Of a stretch of 64,000 nucleotides of DNA, positions 8,014 through 15,864 are shown piece after piece; within the stretch, counting starts at the first letter, position 1; the number at the start of each line of letters is the position of its first letter. The translations under genes were made by a program, and so were the position numbers. Under the pieces are notes generated by a model that ran no database searches, was not told where the DNA came from, and worked only from the letters and a program-made list of their open reading frames with translations. This stretch comes from Gemmatimonadota bacterium (lineage in GTDB: Bacteria; Gemmatimonadota; Gemmatimonadetes; Longimicrobiales; Gaopeijiaceae): positions 23,514 through 87,513 of the forward strand of contig SLCK01000015.1 in NCBI GenBank assembly GCA_007125845.1, written 5' to 3'.

Positions 8014-9984
8014 ATGGCCACTGAGACGGAACGGAAGGGTGCGGCCGAACGGGAGGCCGAGTCCCGGCGGGTCGCAGAAGGGGCCCGGGAGGCGAAGTGG
8101 GTCGGCGAGAGCTTCATGCGACACCTCTTCGAAGGCCGGTTTCGGCTGGATCTCATCCATCCGTACCCGGAGCCAGACCCGGAGGAAGAGGCGCGGGGCA
8201 GGCAATTCCTCGACGAACTGCGGGCATTCTCCCTCGCCCACATCGATGGAGACCGCATCGACCGGGAAGGTCATGTGCCCGAGGAGGTGCTGGACGGGCT
8301 CCGGGAGCTCGGAGCCTTCGGGATTCAGATTCCCAGGGAATACGGGGGTCTTGGATTCTCCCAACTGACCTACAACCGGGCGCTCAGCATCGTCTCTGCA
8401 CGATGCGGGGCCACTGGTGCATTCCTCTCGGCCCATCAATCGATCGGGGTGCCGAAGCCGCTTTCCCTGTTCGGCACCGGGGAGCAGAAGAAGAAGTACC
8501 TGCCCCGTCTCGCGGCGGGAGCCCTTTCCGCCTTCGCGCTGACGGAAGCCGAGGTCGGATCCGATCCAGCGAACATGTCGACCACAGCGACCCCCTCCGA
8601 GGACGGAGAGAGTTGGATCCTGAACGGCGAGAAGCTCTGGTGCACAAACGGCCCCCGGGCCGAGATCATGGTCGTCATGGCCCGCACCCCGCCTCGCGAA
8701 GGCATCGCGTCGGAGCGGCCGATCACGGCATTCATCGTCGAAACGGCCTGGGATGGGGTGGAGGTCGTGCACGAATCCCGCTTCATGGGAATCCGGGGAA
8801 TCTCGAACGGGGTCATTCGCTTCAACGACGTGCGGGTGCCCGCAGAGAACGTGATCTGGGGTGAGGGTCAGGGGTTGAAGCTCGCCCTGATCACCCTGAA
8901 CACGGGCCGCCTTTCCCTTCCCGCCTTCTGCACTGCTTCGGGCAAGGGCGCCCTGGAGCTCACTCGCCGGTGGGCGGCCGAGCGGGTCCAGTGGGGCCAG
9001 GCGATCGGAAAGCACGATGCGGTGGCGCAGAAGCTGGGACGGATCGCCACCCACACCTTCGCGATGGAAGCCGGTGCGGAGCTCGCATGTGCCCTCGCCG
9101 ATCGAGGAGTGCTGGATATCCGGCTGGAAGCGGCGCTCGTGAAGTTGTGGCACACCGAAACCGCATGGGAGCTGGCCAATGACGCGCTCCAGATCCGCGG
9201 CGGGCGCGGCTACGAAACGGCCGACTCCCTTCGCGAGCGGGGCGAGACCCCCTACCCCGTCGAGCGCAATCTCAGGGACCTCCGCATCAATCTGATCTTC
9301 GAGGGGTCGTCCGAGATCATGCGTCTCTTCATCGCCCGTGAGGCCGTGGACACCCACTTGAAGATCGCCGGAGATCTCGTGGATTCGAAGGCTCCGACGG
9401 GCAAGAGGGTCGCGGCGGCGGTCCGGAGCGGCCTCCACTACGCATGGTGGTATCCCACCCGCTGGGTGGGCTGGAGCTATCCACCCAGGTACGCGGAATT
9501 CGATCGATTGGCCCGTCACCTCCGGTACGTGGATCGAACCTCCCGGCGGCTCGCTCGTGGCCTCTTCCACTCCATGGTGCGATTCGGCCCACGCCTGGAG
9601 AAGAAGCAGGCCGTCCTCGGGCGCCTCGTCGACATCGGGGCGGAGTGCTTCCTGATCACGGCCTCGTGCGTATTGGCTCACCGCCTGGTCCAAGCAAATC
9701 CCGACGACCGCTCCGCGGAGGAGTTGGCGGACGCCTTCAGCCGCCAAGCCAGACGCAGGATCGAGGCCCGGTTCTCGGCGCTATTCCGGAACGACGACGA
9801 GGTGACGTACGGCATCGCGAGGGGGGCGATGGACGGGAGATACGCCTGGCTCTCAGAGGAGTTCGCCGAGTTCGTCGCCAACCCGCCTACCGAGCCGGGG
9901 GGGTCGGGCACTCGGACCGGCTCAGGAGCCGGTGCCGGACATTCCGCGGGCGAGGGCCGCGGCGCCGGCGCCCTCTCCGGCTGA
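8014..9984 (+). CDS. Acyl-CoA dehydrogenase, long form with C-terminal extension
   Basis: 656 residues from an ATG with GAGAGGTGA upstream. FAD-dependent alpha,beta-dehydrogenation of acyl-CoA, the first step of beta-oxidation. Family landmarks in order: the N-terminal helical domain with IQIPREYGGLG, the FAD/substrate-strand segment ALTEAEVGSDPANM, LNGEKLWCTNG, and the C-terminal helical domain with QIRGGRGYETADS and IFEGSSEIMRLFIAREA, which contains the expected catalytic glutamate. About 180 residues follow the core, as in VLCAD/FadE-like long forms, and are rich in basic helices. Its final 63 bases overlap the 3' end of the convergent ABC exporter gene; the last ~25 residues are Gly/Ala/Ser-rich and could be non-structural. 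Confidence 0.93.
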   Translation: MATETERKGAAEREAESRRVAEGAREAKWVGESFMRHLFEGRFRLDLIHPYPEPDPEEEARGRQFLDELRAFSLAHIDGDRIDREGHVPEEVLDGLRELGAFGIQIPREYGGLGFSQLTYNRALSIVSARCGATGAFLSAHQSIGVPKPLSLFGTGEQKKKYLPRLAAGALSAFALTEAEVGSDPANMSTTATPSEDGESWILNGEKLWCTNGPRAEIMVVMARTPPREGIASERPITAFIVETAWDGVEVVHESRFMGIRGISNGVIRFNDVRVPAENVIWGEGQGLKLALITLNTGRLSLPAFCTASGKGALELTRRWAAERVQWGQAIGKHDAVAQKLGRIATHTFAMEAGAELACALADRGVLDIRLEAALVKLWHTETAWELANDALQIRGGRGYETADSLRERGETPYPVERNLRDLRINLIFEGSSEIMRLFIAREAVDTHLKIAGDLVDSKAPTGKRVAAAVRSGLHYAWWYPTRWVGWSYPPRYAEFDRLARHLRYVDRTSRRLARGLFHSMVRFGPRLEKKQAVLGRLVDIGAECFLITASCVLAHRLVQANPDDRSAEELADAFSRQARRRIEARFSALFRNDDEVTYGIARGAMDGRYAWLSEEFAEFVANPPTEPGGSGTRTGSGAGAGHSAGEGRGAGALSG

Positions 9985-11736
9985 GGCCATCGCCTCTTCG
10001 AACTGCCTTCGGTAGAGGCGCGCGTACAGATCGCTTTCCTCCAGAAGCCGATGGTGTTTCCCTTCGGCTACGATTTCCCCCTGGTCGAGCACGAGAATGC
10101 GGTCGGCCCGGAGGATGGTGGAGAGCCGGTGGGCGATCACCAGGGTCGTGCGCCCCTCCATGAGGCGATCCAGGGCGTCCTGGACCAACCGCTCGCTTTC
10201 GGCGTCGAGGGCCGACGAGGCCTCATCCAGGATCAGGATCGCCGGCGCCTTCAGCATCACCCTGGCGATGGCCACCCGCTGGCGCTGCCCCGCGCTGAGC
10301 GTCACCCCCCGCTCGCCAATCTCCTGGTCGTATCCTTCGGGAAATTTCGCGATGAATTCGTGAGCGTGTGCGGCGCGGGCCGCGCTGCGGACCTCCCCGT
10401 CGCCGGCATCCTCCCTGCCGTAGCGGAGGTTCTCCCACACCGACCCCGCGAACAGCATTGGCTCCTGCGGCACGACGCCGATGGCCTGCCTGAGCTCGGC
10501 GAGACGGACGTCGCGCACATCGACGCCGTCGACGGTCACGCGCCCCCCCGTCACATTGTAGAAACGGGGAAGGAGGCCGGCCAGCGTGCTCTTTCCCGCT
10601 CCGGAGGCTCCCACGAGAGCCACCGTCTCCCCGGGCAAGAGCTCCAGGTCGATTCCGTGCAGGACCTCGGGAAGTCCCTCCCCGTAGCGGAAGCGCACGC
10701 CTTCGTAGCTGACCAGGCCCCTGGGAGGCTTTGGAAGGTGCCCGGGCCGGTCCGGTTCCTTCAGCTCGATCCGGTGGTCGAGGAGATCGAAAATCCTCCG
10801 TGCCGCACCCGAAGCCTCCTGGAAGTTGCTCCAGAAGCCTGCCAGCGAGGTCACCGCTCCAGCAATCGTGACGGCGTAGAGGAGGAAGGCAACCAGGGTG
10901 CCCGGCGTCAGGGCTCCTTCGAGGACCAGCCTTCCCCCCTCCCACAGCACGAGGGCAATCGCCCCGAAGGCCGTGAAGGTCACGATGCCGGTGAGGAGGG
11001 CACGGGCTACGGCGCGGCGCAGTCCTTCGTCCCGCGTCGCTTCGATCTCCTCCGCGAACGCCCTTCTTTCCCATTCTTCCCGGGTGAAGCTCTGCACCGT
11101 GGTGATCTGTGTGAAGACCTGCTCCGCCCGCGACACCGCGGCTGCGAGGCGGTCCTGGATTCCAGTGCTGATCCCCCGCACTTTCCGACCCAGAATCCAC
11201 GCCGCGGCCACCGTGGGCGGGATCGCCACGAGCGTGACCACGGTGAGCCGGGGGTGCGTGACCGTGACGAGGACGACCGCTCCCACCAGGAAGAGACCCT
11301 GACGAACCAGCTCGGGAACCCCGAATCGGAGGATCCCCTGGATGAGCCCGGCGTCTGAGGCAACTCGGGAGGATAGCTCCCCGACGCGCCTCCGCTCGAA
11401 GAATCCCGGAGGTTGTGTCACGAGGTGACCGAAGAGGTCCGTCCGGAGCCGCGCCACGACCCTCTCGGAAACGGATGCCGTCAGGTAGCTCTGCCCGAAG
11501 TTGACCACGGCCTGCACGAAGAAGAGCCCGACCAGGAGAAGTGCGACCCGGTCGAGCAGCCCCCTGTCTTCGGCCAGGAAAGCCGCGTCCAGGAGTTCCC
11601 GGACCAGGAGGGGGAAGGCCAGGCCGATCGCCGTTCCCACCAGGATGAGGACCGAGGCCAGGGCGAGAGCGGCCCGATGCGGTCGGAGCCTCGGAGCCAG
11701 CCGCGAGAGAAACCCGTACGCCGGTTGGGAGTTCAT
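9922..11736 (-). CDS. ABC exporter, fused permease and ATPase (MsbA/multidrug type)
   Basis: 604 residues; an ABC type-1 half-transporter that should work as a homodimer. The N-terminal ~320 residues form a six-helix exporter domain beginning at ALALASVLILVGTAIGLAF. The ATPase domain has Walker A GASGAGKST, the Q-loop in GVVPQEPMLF, the signature VTLSAGQRQRVAIAR (LSAGQ instead of LSGGQ), Walker B ILILDEASSALD and the switch His in VIAHRLST. Substrate is unknown; lipids or drugs are the family norm. I prefer the ATG at 11736 (MNSQPAYGF); the frame is open to 11853 but that part is low-complexity and overlaps the divergent EamA gene. The 3' end overlaps the acyl-CoA dehydrogenase gene by 63 bases. 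Confidence 0.92.
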   Translation of the reverse strand: MNSQPAYGFLSRLAPRLRPHRAALALASVLILVGTAIGLAFPLLVRELLDAAFLAEDRGLLDRVALLLVGLFFVQAVVNFGQSYLTASVSERVVARLRTDLFGHLVTQPPGFFERRRVGELSSRVASDAGLIQGILRFGVPELVRQGLFLVGAVVLVTVTHPRLTVVTLVAIPPTVAAAWILGRKVRGISTGIQDRLAAAVSRAEQVFTQITTVQSFTREEWERRAFAEEIEATRDEGLRRAVARALLTGIVTFTAFGAIALVLWEGGRLVLEGALTPGTLVAFLLYAVTIAGAVTSLAGFWSNFQEASGAARRIFDLLDHRIELKEPDRPGHLPKPPRGLVSYEGVRFRYGEGLPEVLHGIDLELLPGETVALVGASGAGKSTLAGLLPRFYNVTGGRVTVDGVDVRDVRLAELRQAIGVVPQEPMLFAGSVWENLRYGREDAGDGEVRSAARAAHAHEFIAKFPEGYDQEIGERGVTLSAGQRQRVAIARVMLKAPAILILDEASSALDAESERLVQDALDRLMEGRTTLVIAHRLSTILRADRILVLDQGEIVAEGKHHRLLEESDLYARLYRRQFEEAMASAGEGAGAAALARGMSGTGS

Positions 11737-11840
11737 CGTTACGTTGACGCGTCGGATTCGAAACCACCGGTGTCCGTCTCCGGGAACGCGAGCTGTCCCG
11801 GCCGATCGACATTCTCCGGAATGTAAGGGGAGAGCCAGAG

Positions 11841-12776
11841 TTGGAGCACCCATCCCAGGGGAACGGTCGCGCCACGGCCATCGCCTATCTCCAGGTCCTG
11901 CTGGCCGGAATCCTCTGGGCTACCTCCGGCCCCTTCTCGATCGCGCTGCACAGGCTCGGACTTCCACCGACGAGCGTGGCGTTGCTGCGTCCGGCGACTG
12001 GCGGGCTCCTGCTCGGCCTGATCCTTCTGTTCTGGCACGGCCGCCGGATCCGCCCCACACCCGGAGCCCTCCTGTGGATGCTTCTCGGGGGAGGAGTGAT
12101 CGTCGGCGTGTTCCAACTTGCCTATCAGATGTCGACCGCCGCGGTCGGCGTGCCCGCCACGGTGGCTCTTCTCTACCTCGCCCCCGCCCTCGTGATCCTC
12201 GGGTCGAGGGTGATCTTCGGTGAGCCGATCACTCCGGTAAAGGGGACGCTCGCGATCGTCTCGGTGGTCGGAGTCTGGCTCACCGTCATGGGAGCGGAGG
12301 GCCTGGACGTGGAGTTGACCCCGGCCGGGATCCTCTGGGGGTGCCTCTGCGGCATATCCTACGCGAGCTATACGATCTTCGGGAAGGGGTTCGGTGCCCG
12401 TCACGGTGCCCTGGCTCCCCTCTTCTGGAGCACGCTCGGAGGCTCCGTGCTCCTCGGGGCCGTCTGGCTCCTGTCGGGCGAGCCCGTAATCCTGCCTGAC
12501 GACGCCCTTACCTGGGCCACGCTCCTCCTGTTCGGTTTCCTGACCATCGGGGGAGCCCCGCTGCTCCTCTTCCACGCCATGCGCACGATACAGGCCGGGA
12601 GGGCCGCCATTGGCACCACCATCGAACCGCTGGTGGCGACCCTCCTTGCGGTGGCCCTGCTCGACCAGGTCCTCACACCCGGGGGATGGCTGGGGATGGG
12701 GCTGCTTCTCGTGGGCGTCACCGGCGCCTACGCCACCCGCACGCGGCGTCCGGAGGACGACCGATCCCGACCCTGA
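11841..12776 (+). CDS. EamA/DMT family permease
   Basis: 311 residues from a TTG start with AAGGGGAGA about 8 bases upstream. Ten hydrophobic segments are arranged as two five-helix EamA repeats. The first repeat starts at AYLQVLLAGILWATSGPFS and the second at LTPAGILWGCLCGISYASYTIFGKG; both contain the typical LWxxxxxxS/A and GxxxxxxxxL patterns, and the second repeat ends with IEPLVATLLAVALLDQVLTPGGWLGMGLLLVGV. Members export amino acids, nucleobases or other small metabolites; the substrate cannot be told. It is divergent from the ABC exporter and convergent with the kinase-like gene 8 bases downstream. Confidence 0.88.
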   Translation: MEHPSQGNGRATAIAYLQVLLAGILWATSGPFSIALHRLGLPPTSVALLRPATGGLLLGLILLFWHGRRIRPTPGALLWMLLGGGVIVGVFQLAYQMSTAAVGVPATVALLYLAPALVILGSRVIFGEPITPVKGTLAIVSVVGVWLTVMGAEGLDVELTPAGILWGCLCGISYASYTIFGKGFGARHGALAPLFWSTLGGSVLLGAVWLLSGEPVILPDDALTWATLLLFGFLTIGGAPLLLFHAMRTIQAGRAAIGTTIEPLVATLLAVALLDQVLTPGGWLGMGLLLVGVTGAYATRTRRPEDDRSRP

Positions 12777-12784
12777 CACGACGA

Positions 12785-13615
12785 TCAATCGCTTCGGGGC
12801 AAGGAGATGGACGCCTCCGCACCGCCCTCTCCGTCGCCCCGGTTGCCTACGGCGAGCCGGGCCCCGGAAAGGGAGAGGAGCTTCCGCGCCTGGGTCAGAC
12901 CCAGCCCGAGGGCGTCGCTCTCAGTGCTCCAGAAGGGTTCGAAGGCTCGCTCCAGAGCTTCCGGCTCGAATCCGGGGCCCCGATCCAACACCCGCACTCG
13001 AACCTCGCCTCCCTCCAGCTCGGTGACCACGTCCACCGTGCGTCCCCCCCCGAAATGGCCGGCGTTGGCCAACAGCAGGTACAACGCGTCCTTGAACCCC
13101 TCCGACGCAACTTGCACCGGAAGCGCACCCCCAGGACTCCGAAACTTCACCGGAACCCCCGTCTGCAGGGCGTACTCGCGCGTGACCGACTGGATCACCG
13201 AGACCAGGTTGTCCCGGCGGAGCGCTTCGTCCTCCCGGGTCTCCGAGTACGCCTCCAGGTCTTCCAATGCGGCGAGCGCGTCAGCCAGGGAGTCTTCGGC
13301 GCCTCCCCTCTCCAGGGCTTCCCTCAGGGGCATCGCCACGGCCTCCCGAGCGTACCGCACGAGGGCCCTCAGAGCCTGCTCGGTCGGAACGTCACCGCCT
13401 CCGTGAGACGCCGCCAGCGCCCGGGCGATCGCCTCTCTGAGATCCCGGACTTCGGGGGGATCGTCTGGAGCCGGATCTCCCGGGCCGTCGTCGCTCAGGA
13501 CTTCCCTCACCAACCGTCGCACCGCGTCCGGATAGGGATCCTCCTCCTTCCGCAACGCGAGGTACGCGGAGAGAGCACCCAGCAACAGCACCAGCGCCCA
13601 CGCTACGATCTCCAT
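12785..13615 (-). CDS. Membrane-anchored histidine-kinase-like ATPase without an evident phosphoacceptor histidine
   Basis: 276 residues. One N-terminal membrane helix (IVAWALVLLLGALSAYLAL), a helical middle and a C-terminal GHKL ATPase domain. The ATPase motifs are readable: N box around DALYLLLANAGHF (residues 176-188), G1 as DRGPGF (211-216), F box as FEPFWST (225-231) and G2 as DALGLGLTQAR (234-244). In the helical region the stretch EAVAMPLREAL (91-101) sits where an HExxxPL phosphoacceptor motif would be expected, but there is no histidine. It is either a divergent kinase, a pseudokinase, or an ATPase acting on another histidine protein. No response regulator gene is adjacent. Confidence 0.75.
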   Translation of the reverse strand: MEIVAWALVLLLGALSAYLALRKEEDPYPDAVRRLVREVLSDDGPGDPAPDDPPEVRDLREAIARALAASHGGGDVPTEQALRALVRYAREAVAMPLREALERGGAEDSLADALAALEDLEAYSETREDEALRRDNLVSVIQSVTREYALQTGVPVKFRSPGGALPVQVASEGFKDALYLLLANAGHFGGGRTVDVVTELEGGEVRVRVLDRGPGFEPEALERAFEPFWSTESDALGLGLTQARKLLSLSGARLAVGNRGDGEGGAEASISLPRSD

Positions 13616-13685
13616 GGATTCCTCACTCCTTGCCCCTCACTTGGACGATCGTCGACCCGCACAATCGACGGGGAACCGGCATGCC

Positions 13686-14162
13686 TCAACTCCCCTGGTG
13701 GAGCTCGGCTCGGAGGTGCTCGGAGACCTGATCCGCGTGGCCCTTCGGCTTCACCCGGCGCCAGATCTTCCGGACCTTTCCTTCCCCATCGATCACGAAG
13801 GTCGAGCGCTCCACTCCCCAGAACTTTCGCCCGAACATCGACTTCTCCTTCCAGACGCCATAGGCTGAGGCGACCTCGTTCGATTCGTCCGAAAGAAGTG
13901 GGAAGTTCAGCTCATGCTTCCGTTTGAACTTCACGTGCGAGTCGACGGGATCCGGCGACACTCCCAGGACCGCGACCCCCAGCTTCTCGAAATCGCCGAG
14001 CTGGTCCCGGAACTCGCACGCCTCGGTGGTGCAACCGGGAGTGTCGTTCTTCGGATAGAAGTAGAGAACTACCGTGCGGCCCCGCTGATCGGACAACGAC
14101 ACCGTGGTGCCGTCGTCCGCCGGAAGTCTGAAGTCCGGCGCCTGGTCTCCCTCCTCGAGCAT
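13686..14162 (-). CDS. bcp: Thiol peroxidase of the Bcp/PrxQ family
   Basis: 158 residues, full family length. Reduces hydrogen peroxide and organic peroxides using thioredoxin. It begins LEEGDQAPDFRLPADDG and carries the active-site loop YPKNDTPGCTTEACEFRD, with the peroxidatic Cys followed five residues later by the resolving Cys as in atypical two-Cys Bcp. The conserved GVSPD and HxLxFPLLSD segments (KHELNFPLLSDES) and the late conserved Trp/Arg residues (KFWGVERSTFVID) are present. No signal peptide, so cytoplasmic. Single gene, same strand as the kinase-like gene downstream. Confidence 0.95.
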   Translation of the reverse strand: MLEEGDQAPDFRLPADDGTTVSLSDQRGRTVVLYFYPKNDTPGCTTEACEFRDQLGDFEKLGVAVLGVSPDPVDSHVKFKRKHELNFPLLSDESNEVASAYGVWKEKSMFGRKFWGVERSTFVIDGEGKVRKIWRRVKPKGHADQVSEHLRAELHQGS

Positions 14163-14233
14163 GCTGACCCCTCCCGTCGGGATGTTCGTTCCGGAGGCTC
14201 CCCCTGTGTCTGGGGGAGCTCCCCGGCAAATCT

Positions 14234-14875
14234 TCAGTCGCCCGCCGTCCAGAGACAGCGCGTGTCACCCCGGGCGCGGCACTCGGAGTGGAGCACATCG
14301 GGCGACTCGATACCGTAGGCCTCGAGAACGCTTCTGGAAAGCCCGACCACGAGCTGACAGGCGTCGCCGCCCGGATCGGCCGTGATGAGGAGGTCCTGTA
14401 CATCCTCCACCTGGAAGGGTGAGCCCACGGATCGCACGAGTCGCCCGCCAAAGAGCGTTCTGAGACGGCGGCTGGCCATCCGCCTGGCCAGCGCGAACTG
14501 CGCTCGCCGAGGGAGCACCCTCCTCCATCCAGGGGTCCGCTCGCCGCCCAGTAGCGCGCGACCGCTGGCGAGGAATACCTCGTCGGCATCCGGACGCCGC
14601 ACGACGAAGCGCACGAGATCCACGAACTCCGATTCCGGGATCCGGCCCCGACGCCCGGCCTGCTCTCGATACCGGCGAATCTGGACGTCGACGACTCCGG
14701 ACAGCCCGAACCTGCGGGGAATGGTCACCGACACGTTCTCGTCGTCGAGGAGCTCCGGAGGCAGGTCCTGGGTCCGAATCGTCTCCATGAGCGCGAGCGC
14801 TACGCGCGCGTGTACGCGGCGGGGACGCCGGGCGGGGGGAGAGGCCGGAAGGGAAGGGTTCGGCTCGAGAGTCAT
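14234..14875 (-). CDS. Uncharacterised protein with a V4R-like C-terminal cysteine motif
   Basis: 213 residues. I do not recognise a named gene. The N-terminal ~30 residues are Pro/Arg-rich. The middle (residues ~60-150) contains RRFGLSGVVDVQIRRY and is basic and helical. The C terminus has SVLEAYGIESPDVLHSEC followed by RARGDTRCLW, which resembles the Cys-x3-GD-x2-C ending of V4R (4-vinyl-reductase-like) small-molecule-binding domains and of related myxobacterial proteins. On that basis it may bind a hydrophobic ligand, haem or a metal. It is the last gene of a minus-strand run and lies back to back with the ECF sigma leader region. Confidence 0.65.
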   Translation of the reverse strand: MTLEPNPSLPASPPARRPRRVHARVALALMETIRTQDLPPELLDDENVSVTIPRRFGLSGVVDVQIRRYREQAGRRGRIPESEFVDLVRFVVRRPDADEVFLASGRALLGGERTPGWRRVLPRRAQFALARRMASRRLRTLFGGRLVRSVGSPFQVEDVQDLLITADPGGDACQLVVGLSRSVLEAYGIESPDVLHSECRARGDTRCLWTAGD

Positions 14876-15031
14876 GGACGCGCGGGAAGGGATTGCGAGA
14901 CCGAAGAGGTCAATCTCGCTCGCGGCCAGCGAGCAGGCAACGCCTTGACAAGCGACCCATCCTCGGATTCCCGGTCGGCGCAGGGGCCCCGATCAGCGGA
15001 TCGGGGATTCGCCGGGAGACGGTTGTGCGCC

Positions 15032-15060
15032 TTGAAATCCAGGGCGCATTGAATCATATT
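15032..15060 (+). promoter_or_regulatory. Candidate sigma-70 promoter of the ECF sigma gene
   Basis: TTGAAA at 15032-15037 and CATATT at 15055-15060 are separated by exactly 17 bases, giving 5/6 and 4/6 matches to the consensus boxes. Transcription would begin near 15067, just before the structured leader and terminator. Confidence 0.6.
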
Positions 15061-15066
15061 GGGTAG

Positions 15067-15153
15067 CAGATGAACATCAGGTGACTCCCTACCGAAAGTG
15101 GGATCGCTTATGCAGCGGAGGGCCCGTGTCCACGAGGTACGGAGCCCTTTTTT
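15067..15153 (+). ncRNA. Candidate structured leader RNA ending in an intrinsic terminator
   Basis: Between the candidate promoter and the sigma gene lie three consecutive hairpins. The first pairs TCCC-T-AC with GT-GGGA around a loop containing GAAA (15086-15103). The second pairs CGC with GCG (15105-15117). The third is the terminator described separately. A transcript that stops at the T run would be about 85 nucleotides long, so the element could be an attenuator, a riboswitch-like leader or a small RNA. I could not match it to a known riboswitch consensus by eye. Folding is by hand only. Confidence 0.45.
15119..15153 (+). terminator. Intrinsic terminator inside the ECF sigma leader
   Basis: AGGGC (15119-15123) pairs with GCCCT (15044-offset arm at 15144-15148); an inner CGT/ACG pair extends the stem. 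Six T residues run from 15148 to 15153. There is no upstream plus-strand gene that needs terminating, so it acts on the leader transcript itself. Confidence 0.6.
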
Positions 15154-15199
15154 GTCCTCTCCAGTTCGGCGTGACTTGAACCAGGGAAACCAGAGGGAC

Positions 15200-15844
15200 A
15201 TGCCAGATATTTCAGGCCGTCAGGACCATAGATCCATCACCAACCCAGCCCTTCATCGGCGCGAGCTCGACGAGTTGAGCGACGAGGAGTTGGTCACCGC
15301 TCACCTCGAAGGACGTCCCGGCGCCTTCCAGGAGCTGTTCGATCGGTACAAGGACCGACTGGTCCACTTCATTACCCGCAAGACCGGTGACGGGGACCGG
15401 GCGCAGGACCTCGTCCAGGAGGCGTTCATCCGGGTCACCCGACATCTCCATCGGTTCGACACGAGCAAGAAGTTCTCGACCTGGGTCTATACGATCGCAA
15501 GCAACCTCTCCAAGAATGAATTGCGCAACCGCTCCAGGAGTCCGCTGGTCCTCTTTCAGAAGCTGACCAGCAACTGGGACGACGACCACCGGCCGCTGCA
15601 GTTCGAGGACGTGAGCATGCAGCCCGACGACCTCTACCGGAAGCGCTTTCTCCAGCGGCTCGTGGAGGACACGGTGGAGGAGCTCCCGGAACATCACCGG
15701 CTGGTCTTCCGTCTCCGAGAGCTGGAAGGGAAGAGCTACGAGGAGATCTCCGAGATCACCGGGGTCAATCTGGGCACCGTGAAGAGCCGACTTCACCGCG
15801 CCCGGAACTCGTTCGCCCAGCGGATCGAGCACCTGCTGAACTGA
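15200..15844 (+). CDS. RNA polymerase sigma factor, ECF (sigma-24) family
   Basis: 214 residues from an ATG with AGAGGGAC immediately upstream. Region 2 is clear: LVTAHLEGRPGAFQELFDRY, then DLVQEAFIRVTRHLHRF and FSTWVYTIASNLSKNELRN (regions 2.2-2.4). Region 4 has LPEHHRLVFRLRELEGKSYEEI and the helix-turn-helix EITGVNLGTVKSRLHRAR. The linker carries about 30 extra residues (TSNWDDDHRPLQFEDVS). No membrane anti-sigma gene follows; instead the next gene, 20 bases downstream, encodes a PspA-like coiled-coil protein. This suggests an envelope-stress or general regulatory unit, possibly controlled by the leader terminator rather than by an anti-sigma factor. The frame extends back to 15098 but that overlaps the terminator. 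Confidence 0.92.
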   Translation: MPDISGRQDHRSITNPALHRRELDELSDEELVTAHLEGRPGAFQELFDRYKDRLVHFITRKTGDGDRAQDLVQEAFIRVTRHLHRFDTSKKFSTWVYTIASNLSKNELRNRSRSPLVLFQKLTSNWDDDHRPLQFEDVSMQPDDLYRKRFLQRLVEDTVEELPEHHRLVFRLRELEGKSYEEISEITGVNLGTVKSRLHRARNSFAQRIEHLLN

Positions 15845-15864
15845 CCCTCCCCGCTGGACCGGCC

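Noticed and set aside
7345..9747. An 800-codon open frame on the minus strand opposite the acyl-CoA dehydrogenase
   Set aside because: Antisense to a well-conserved gene, low-complexity translation, no motif.
15067..15153. Possible cyclic di-GMP (GEMM) riboswitch in the ECF leader
   Set aside because: A GAAA-capped hairpin and a GGGA-CGC-like stretch are superficially similar, but the conserved GGCAAACC and GCAAAGCC segments are missing.
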